Notes under the pieces: generated by a model
What the model saw: the letters and a program-made list of their open reading frames with translations, nothing else
What the model was told of the DNA's origin: nothing
Database searches by the model: none
DNA from: Cristatella mucedo
Lineage: Eukaryota; Bryozoa; Phylactolaemata; Cristatellidae
Length of the DNA stretch: 64,000 nucleotides
NCBI GenBank assembly: GCA_009760855.2
Contig: WPIO01000138.1
Location: 496,001 to 560,000, forward strand
Direction: 5' to 3'
Part shown: in pieces, positions 1-64,000 of the stretch
Numbering within the stretch: position 1 is the first letter of the stretch
Layout: the number at the start of each line of letters is the position of its first letter
Made by a program: the position numbers and the translations under genes

Positions 1-547
1 GGAACACCAAGGTGACTGCCCTGTGGGACACGATTTTTCATGGGGCACCGTGAGCCAGTCTATGGCCGCAGCGCTGGAGAGCCAGCTGGAATGTGCCACT
101 TGACTGCATCCATTATGCCCCTCTCTTCCTCTCTCGCTGCGCAAGCCAGCTTACTCGGCACCATGGCCTCCGCCATGCTGCGATTGCCGGTGCCCCTTGG
201 CAGCCGATGCATGGTAGCCAGCCCTGTCGTGCCCCAGGCTCCATGCCCTAGACCGCATCACTGCCAATCTGGGCCGGCAAGACTCATCCTGACCATTAAA
301 CGCGCTGGCTGAGGCTGGCTCCACTCAGGGGCCTGTGTCTTAGTCTGTCATTGTCTTTGCTCGATGTTGTGCCGCAGACACAGCAGCAGCAATGGCAGAG
401 CAGTGAGGGCGCAGTGCTGCCTGCTTTCCGTTTTAAGAAAACAGCCCCCCCCTCCTCGTAGGCGCCATTCTCATGCAGGCGATGAGTGCATTATCACCAG
501 CCACGCTGACAAGCTTCCCTTACAGCAAATGTAAAGCTCCTACCTAG

Positions 548-849
548 ACTGGACCACATTTAAAAAGAACTTAAAAACACGCCTATTTAGGACAGCATTT
601 AGTGGGTCCCCGTGATTCGTCCTTCTGTGCTTATATGCTTGCTGACACTGTGCATGCTGCCACTAACACTTGCATGCTGACCCTGTGCATGTCACCCCTA
701 ACCATGTTATCCGTGTTGTTTAACAAGCATGATATTACTCACCATTCGATCGTGTTTCCCTTTGCTGCAAATGTTAAGCACCTAGAAAGAGATTGAGTTC
801 TCTGAGGGCGCTTTATCAAGTGCATTATTTTTATTATTATTATTATTAG
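548..849 (+). mobile_element. LINE-A 3' end fragment
   Basis: It contains the shared 3' block of LINE-A: ccacatttaaaaagaactt, a fragment with ctagaaagagattgagttct, then a terminal (ATT)n. It matches the 3' end of the long copy ending near 60463. It is 5'-truncated and lies downstream of the CaV1 gene. Confidence 0.85.
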
Positions 850-1187
850 ACAAGGATTATGCTCTGAGAAGGCATCGTGCGAATGACTTATTAGTATTAA
901 TTCCGGTGGCGCAGCCGGGCCCGCTGGATATTTTTCAGCAGGAGTATTCCCTAGCCTCGTGCTGACTCGCGGCCTTCTTATGGTGATCGAAGTGACCACC
1001 AGCAGCAGCAAGTTACCATGTCGGCTGGACGTGTCTCACTGGTCAGAAGTCTGTTCCCTCAGCTTTGACCGATTCAAAGTCGGCTGAGGCATGTCTGAGG
1101 CCTGCCTGCTACTGGTCGGCAGAGGAGGTGACATATGAGGTCAAGCTGCCGAACACATCCCGCTTGCGGCTAGAGCCCACACACGTG

Positions 1188-1190
<3 letters not shown>

Positions 1191-1267
<77 letters not shown>
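1191..1267 (+). repeat. (AC)n microsatellite with (GCAC)n insert
   Basis: About 77 nt of AC repeat interrupted by several gcac units near the 3' end. Confidence 0.97.
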
Positions 1268-1268
<1 letters not shown>

Positions 1269-1429
1269 TTGCTTGTCGAGAGATGCAGCAATGTCGTCAA
1301 ATCGACCTCGTCTGGCAGCAGTTGTTTGGATAGTCGTCTCGGTTGCTGCCTCTCAGCTTCAGGGCCTGCCCCCATCTCTCATGCAGATGCACCCGGTCCA
1401 CTGACTAAGGTGCAGTTCGGCTTGTGTCC

Positions 1430-1495
1430 CCTTGTGAAAGGGAATGGGCCCTTGTAAATAGGAATGCGCCCTTGTGAATAGGAATGTGCCCTTGG
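1430..1495 (+). repeat. Short tandem repeat, about 22-23 nt, three units
   Basis: The unit resembles gcccttgtgaataggaatgt and occurs three times in a row with small changes, starting at ccccttgtgaaagggaatgg. Confidence 0.8.
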
Positions 1496-2153
1496 AGTGA
1501 GAATGCTTGGAGGCTCAGGGAATGATGGGAGTGCCTCTTCGGATCAGCATTCCCAGTTAAATATTGAGCAGCAGCAACGACAGGTGTGGTTGTTGCATCG
1601 TCTGAATGCGGCGATCCAGGCTTGCTGCCGCTGTCTGCTACTGCTTAGATTCGGTTGCAGTGCTTTGCTTCATTCTCGCCTTGCCCTGTTTGCAGTGCTA
1701 GGCTGCTACCGGAAGCTGAGTCCCGCCGCTGCTCACGGAGACAGATAAGGCAGAGTGGAGATAGAGAGGGAGAGAGTCTTGATAACTATACTTCGGCAGA
1801 GCTGCACATGTCACCACCGCCAACTTGCTTGGTACAGCTACCAGACGGGCAGTTCTGGCTGGAGAGCCGGCTGTGTTAAGAGGGATCGTGCCATCGAGTT
1901 GTGCCTCTGCAGTTGGTCGTCTTCTTAGAATTGCCGTGGGCTCGACATATGGACATATGTAGGGCATCTCGTGGTAACCAGCTTGTTACTGCGTCCGATG
2001 CTATGCCGCCTCGGCTCGTACTCAATTGCTCATCACTGGGACTCCGGCTGTGTTCCTTGGCGCTGCTTCGACCAACTCATCTCCAGTCGGTCGGTGAGAG
2101 CAGGTGCAGGTGCTCACTAACGCGACTCTAGTCATGCCGAGGTGGCAAAAGTA

Positions 2154-2159
2154 TTTATT
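2154..2159 (-). terminator. Candidate polyadenylation signal AATAAA
   Basis: The plus strand reads tttatt here, so the minus strand reads AATAAA about 815 nt after the CaV1 stop codon. The position is plausible; no transcript evidence. Confidence 0.45.
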
Positions 2160-2971
2160 GGATGTAGGATCCGTGCCTAGCTGCTCCTTTCCTTTGTTGT
2201 TCAACGTTGCTATACGGTCACAGCAGCATCTGGTGTCGGCAATGATCCGAAGGAAGCAAGCTGGCCGCGACCTTTGGCGAAGGAGCCTGGCGAATACCGG
2301 TCGGATTTTCGATCAAGGAGACTGCCTCGTAAGGGATCGTGTTGCTGGCTACTCTGCCCACTCTCATCGAGACTGCTGTCGACCTTGGCTGCCCGGCAGC
2401 CAACCGAACTGTTTGGGATGCACAACCCGACTCGAAGGAAGATCTGTTTGTTGCAGTAAAAAAACGTTTATCAAAACAACTTGTGCAGTCACTATTGCAA
2501 TGCAGCATTTTCTCGGCACGCAGCCATAACGATTACCTGAGCGATAGAGAGCCCGAGCTGATAGAGAGCCCGAGCTGCGCACGAGCCCTGCTGGCAGCAT
2601 TACTAGTGACGGGCAGCATCACTGGTCGCAGCTCCTAGAGCGCCATCGTTGGTGACTGCCAAATCGCATGCATCGGTGGAGGTGGATCTGCAGTCGCGGC
2701 ATTAGCTGCAGGCGATGGGTCATTGATGGCAGTGGTGGCCGCTGGCAGCAGTGCACTCAGCAGCCGAGCACTGTATAGATCGTGGCGCCGTCTGCGGTGG
2801 CCACTTTGAACTAGATTGCTGCTGCCTGCTGCGCTCTCTTTGCCTGCCTGCCCTCTGTACTGTTGCTGTCGCTGCCAGCAGCGGCTGCTTCAGCTGTCAC
2901 CCTAGTAATCCGCTCGCGGCACGCCCCCTGCTTGCCTCCCTCGCCCCGCCCCCAGTCTGAGCCAGCATCGT
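2154..2971 (-). other. Probable 3' UTR of the CaV1 gene
   Basis: After the TGA the minus strand has no further frame fitting the channel. The first canonical AATAAA I noticed lies at 2154-2159, giving a 3' UTR of about 0.8 kb. The region is GC-rich with CAG/CTG-like clusters. The end point is an inference. Confidence 0.5.
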
Positions 2972-63019
<60,048 letters not shown>

Positions 63020-64000
63020 CTGCAAGCAGTACAAAAATGGAAGACAGAGACAGAACATGACCACCCACAGTAGCCAACGCTGGTGTTACTTATTGATTGG
63101 TCGCGCCAGCTGGCAGATACTTTACAGGTGTGCAAATAGGCCGGCAGCTGGTCAAGTCACCAGCTTCGTATCGCAGGCACTTGACACTAGCCCATTTGAC
63201 ATGTCACATGCGGTTTGCAAGATCATACGCATGCGTGCCTAATATAATAATTGTTTGCACCGAACTCATCTGCTAGAGAGTGGTGGAATAATAATAATGC
63301 ACTTGATAAAGCGCCCTCAGAGAACTCAATCTCTCTCTAGGCACTTTACATTTGCTGCAAAGGGAATGTCCGGCAACCGGTGCTGCTGAGATAGCAATCT
63401 CGTCAGTCAAAGCGTGGGCACGCCAAGCTAGCACCTTGCTCGTGACCTCTTATAGTTAATACAGTATCGTCACATGTAATGTGACAACCCAATTGAAGAC
63501 CCAGCAGGTGGAACTTTACCTGTAAGCTGACTTTATGAAAATGCACGGCCGCACAAGCTGTAGACCGGCTCGCCGGCAATACTGGTCACTAAAAATCAAC
63601 AGCACTGCCTGCTTACCAATATAACGACCTTGCTTGATACAGCCTGTACTTCAATATATGGGCCACTGCTGACAACCTCGACTGGGCTAGATTGCTATGC
63701 ATTTCTTCAGATGTACTCTTCCTTGCGTATTGGTGTTACCGTTTCAGCAGTTTCGGCAGCTTGCCGCTGTGCACGCATTTCTGTGAGGGCACACAAATTG
63801 TGACATAAGGCTATTTACAGCCTAACAGTGGGTGAATCTGACCTACTAAATCCCCCTTCGCATTTTCCGAAGAACAATCTCGAGGGGCATGCCTTTACTT
63901 TTTCTTCACTTTTCAGAGGATCTTCTACTGCCACCCATTTCCATCTGCCACAAATCTTCTTTTGCAGCCTGCGGCTCTGCTCACACCTACCCTTATATGA
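63020..64000 (-). other. CaV1 intron or upstream region, right edge
   Basis: Nothing clearly coding. A LINE-A tail lies at 63287-63372. An additional II-III loop exon cannot be excluded because this loop is poorly conserved. Confidence 0.4.
63287..63372 (-). mobile_element. LINE-A 3' tail fragment
   Basis: aataataataatgcacttga, then taaagcgccctcagagaact and tttacatttgctgcaaaggg, the reverse complement of the LINE-A end. Confidence 0.88.

Larger units (their letters stand above)
870..2153. other. GC-rich flank downstream of the CaV1 gene
   Basis: No convincing gene. The open frames here overlap on both strands, lack motifs and partly run through an AC repeat. It holds an (AC)n tract and a short tandem repeat, listed separately. 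Confidence 0.5.

Noticed and set aside
1065-1457. Open frames through the AC repeat on both strands
   Set aside because: They are made by the repeat (His-Thr and Cys-Val runs) and have no conserved motif.

Overview
This is a 64 kb piece of an intron-rich animal genome, almost certainly from an invertebrate. The window is filled by the 3' part of one large gene on the minus strand: the pore-forming alpha-1 subunit of an L-type (CaV1) voltage-gated calcium channel. I assembled 27 constitutive exons (63019 down to 2972) whose splice phases all agree. They total 3912 nt, or 1303 codons plus a stop. They run from the cytoplasmic II-III loop through repeat III, repeat IV, the EF-hand, pre-IQ and IQ region and the distal C-terminus. 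The 5' half (repeats I and II, AID) lies beyond the right edge. Species cannot be fixed from the sequence. Dense AG/AC microsatellites, CR1/L2-like LINEs and a tRNA-derived SINE family fit many invertebrates.

The most interesting item is a second, diverged copy of the exon for the IVS4 voltage sensor and S4-S5 linker. It lies at 35251-35373, 435 nt upstream (in gene order) of the standard copy at 34693-34815. Both are exactly 123 nt, phase 0/0, open, with consensus splice sites, and identical at 21 of 41 residues. This looks like a mutually exclusive exon pair that would let the channel swap its repeat IV voltage sensor.

Layout by minus-strand gene order: 63.0-62.3 kb, II-III loop exons; 62.1-43.8 kb, repeat III; 43.7-29.8 kb, repeat IV with the duplicated S4 exon; 24.5-16.8 kb, EF-hand to IQ; 12.6-3.0 kb, C-terminal tail; 2.97-2.15 kb, probable 3' UTR ending at an AATAAA signal; 2.15-0 kb, GC-rich flank with short repeats.

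The introns hold most of the sequence and are packed with retroelements. LINE-A is a CR1/L2-like RT element with an (ATT)n tail. LINE-B is a related element with a TTACATTACA-type tail. SINEs share the LINE-A 3' end. There are also foldback MITEs and a Tc1/mariner remnant. Several insertions touch splicing signals: a LINE-B tail abuts one splice acceptor, a LINE-A copy makes up almost a whole intron, and a ~113-nt CT tract sits next to another acceptor. No other protein-coding gene, rRNA, functional tRNA or CRISPR array was seen.
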